From the NCBI RefSeq assembly GCF_000292525.1, contig NZ_AEYF01000021.1:111206-175205 (forward strand): a stretch of DNA of 64,000 nucleotides, given 5' to 3'. A program made the position numbers and the translations under genes. The notes under the pieces were generated by a model. That model did not search any database and was not told the DNA's origin. It was given only the letters and a program-made list of their open reading frames with translations. Shown here piece after piece: positions 63,693 through 64,000 of the stretch. The DNA is from Rhizobium sp. CCGE 510 (GTDB lineage Bacteria; Pseudomonadota; Alphaproteobacteria; Rhizobiales; Rhizobiaceae). Every line of letters starts with the position of its first letter. Position 1 is the first letter of the stretch.

Positions 63693-64000
63693 AAATTCTA
63701 CTTAGATTCTAAAAATTCAGACAGCAGGTATACCTCAAAATTTGAAGAGTCAATTGGATGGCTCGCTGCTTTAATGTCGCAGGCAAGTGCGGCATCTGCC
63801 CGGTTTTAAGGCGCCGTTGATGAGGAAGTTCGGCGTTGCCCGCCCCAGGGCATAGCGATGAAAGAACGCTTTTGAGGGACGTCCGCGGATGACGGAGTGG
63901 TAGGCCGCCGGTGAGGCAAATACCAATTAAAGTCCGACCTTTCGCGTGACCGACATCCGACGGTTTTCAGGCGCGATTGATGGCGGCTACGGCCGCTAGA
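63693..64000. other. Right-edge region with 22-bp direct repeats
   Basis: CGGTTTTAAGGCGCCGTTGATG (63802-63823) and CGGTTTTCAGGCGCGATTGATG (63961-63982) match at 19 of 22 positions, 159 bases apart, same orientation. GC rises sharply right of 63800. An open minus-strand frame crosses the region but has no recognisable protein. It may be the edge of a repeat element or of another gene outside the window. Confidence 0.5.

Overview
The window is chromosomal DNA of a Rhizobium-type alphaproteobacterium (R. etli / R. leguminosarum group is the best guess). The reasons are high GC with rhizobial codon use, an alphaproteobacterial RNase P RNA just upstream of mraZ, a long-tailed FtsZ, the betaine-lipid genes btaAB, a PPi-type phosphofructokinase, and short palindromic intergenic repeats of the kind known from rhizobia. 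No mobile-element transposase, tRNA, 16S/23S rRNA or CRISPR array was seen.

Layout. 1-3.1 kb: the 3' end of the ABC-F translation factor ettA, then an ArsR-methyltransferase fusion regulator with a 16-bp operator palindrome coupled to metF, then a probable 25-residue membrane peptide. 3.3-13.1 kb: mostly minus-strand housekeeping and envelope genes (EamA transporter, MltB-type transglycosylase, GH25 lysozyme lipoprotein, btaB-btaA with a candidate Pho box, SLT lipoprotein, LysE exporter, phosphofructokinase) and one plus-strand serine hydrolase. 13.6-18.5 kb: a TerB/J-domain protein coupled to an AmpD-like amidase, a small SLT transglycosylase, and two tandem FAD oxidoreductases preceded by a 21-bp-period array of hairpins.

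18.5-44.3 kb is the core of the window: rnpB, then the division and cell-wall (dcw) cluster mraZ-rsmH-ftsL-ftsI-murE-murF-mraY-murD-ftsW-murG-murC-murB, interrupted by an antisense sugar-nucleotide dehydratase/reductase and aqpZ, then ddlB-ftsQ-ftsA-ftsZ, lpxC, bamD and recN. Most genes overlap or are separated by a few bases, so much of the cluster should be co-transcribed. A promoter with four MraZ boxes at exact 10-bp spacing lies ahead of mraZ. A palindrome carrying a CtrA-type half site lies ahead of ddlB. Together the genes make UDP-MurNAc-pentapeptide, lipid I and lipid II, and build the divisome; lpxC and bamD extend the theme to outer-membrane assembly.

44.4-48.9 kb is accessory: a 37-bp echo of recN, a rhizobial mosaic element, and a 3.4-kb AT-richer island bounded by perfect 18-bp inverted repeats. 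The island holds a zinc-ribbon/HNH-like protein, a frameshifted metallopeptidase, an S24 repressor fragment without its DNA-binding half, a secreted protein and a small ORF. 48.9-59.6 kb returns to conserved genes (ligA, YhhY-like acetyltransferase, DEDDh exonuclease, creA, cheW, SCO1, prmA, aminopeptidase P, azlCD, a DUF2164 protein), with two unlisted small proteins. 59.8-63.7 kb is an AT-richer minus-strand polysaccharide block (acyltransferase, Wzx-type flippase, pyruvyl transferase) that probably continues beyond the window.
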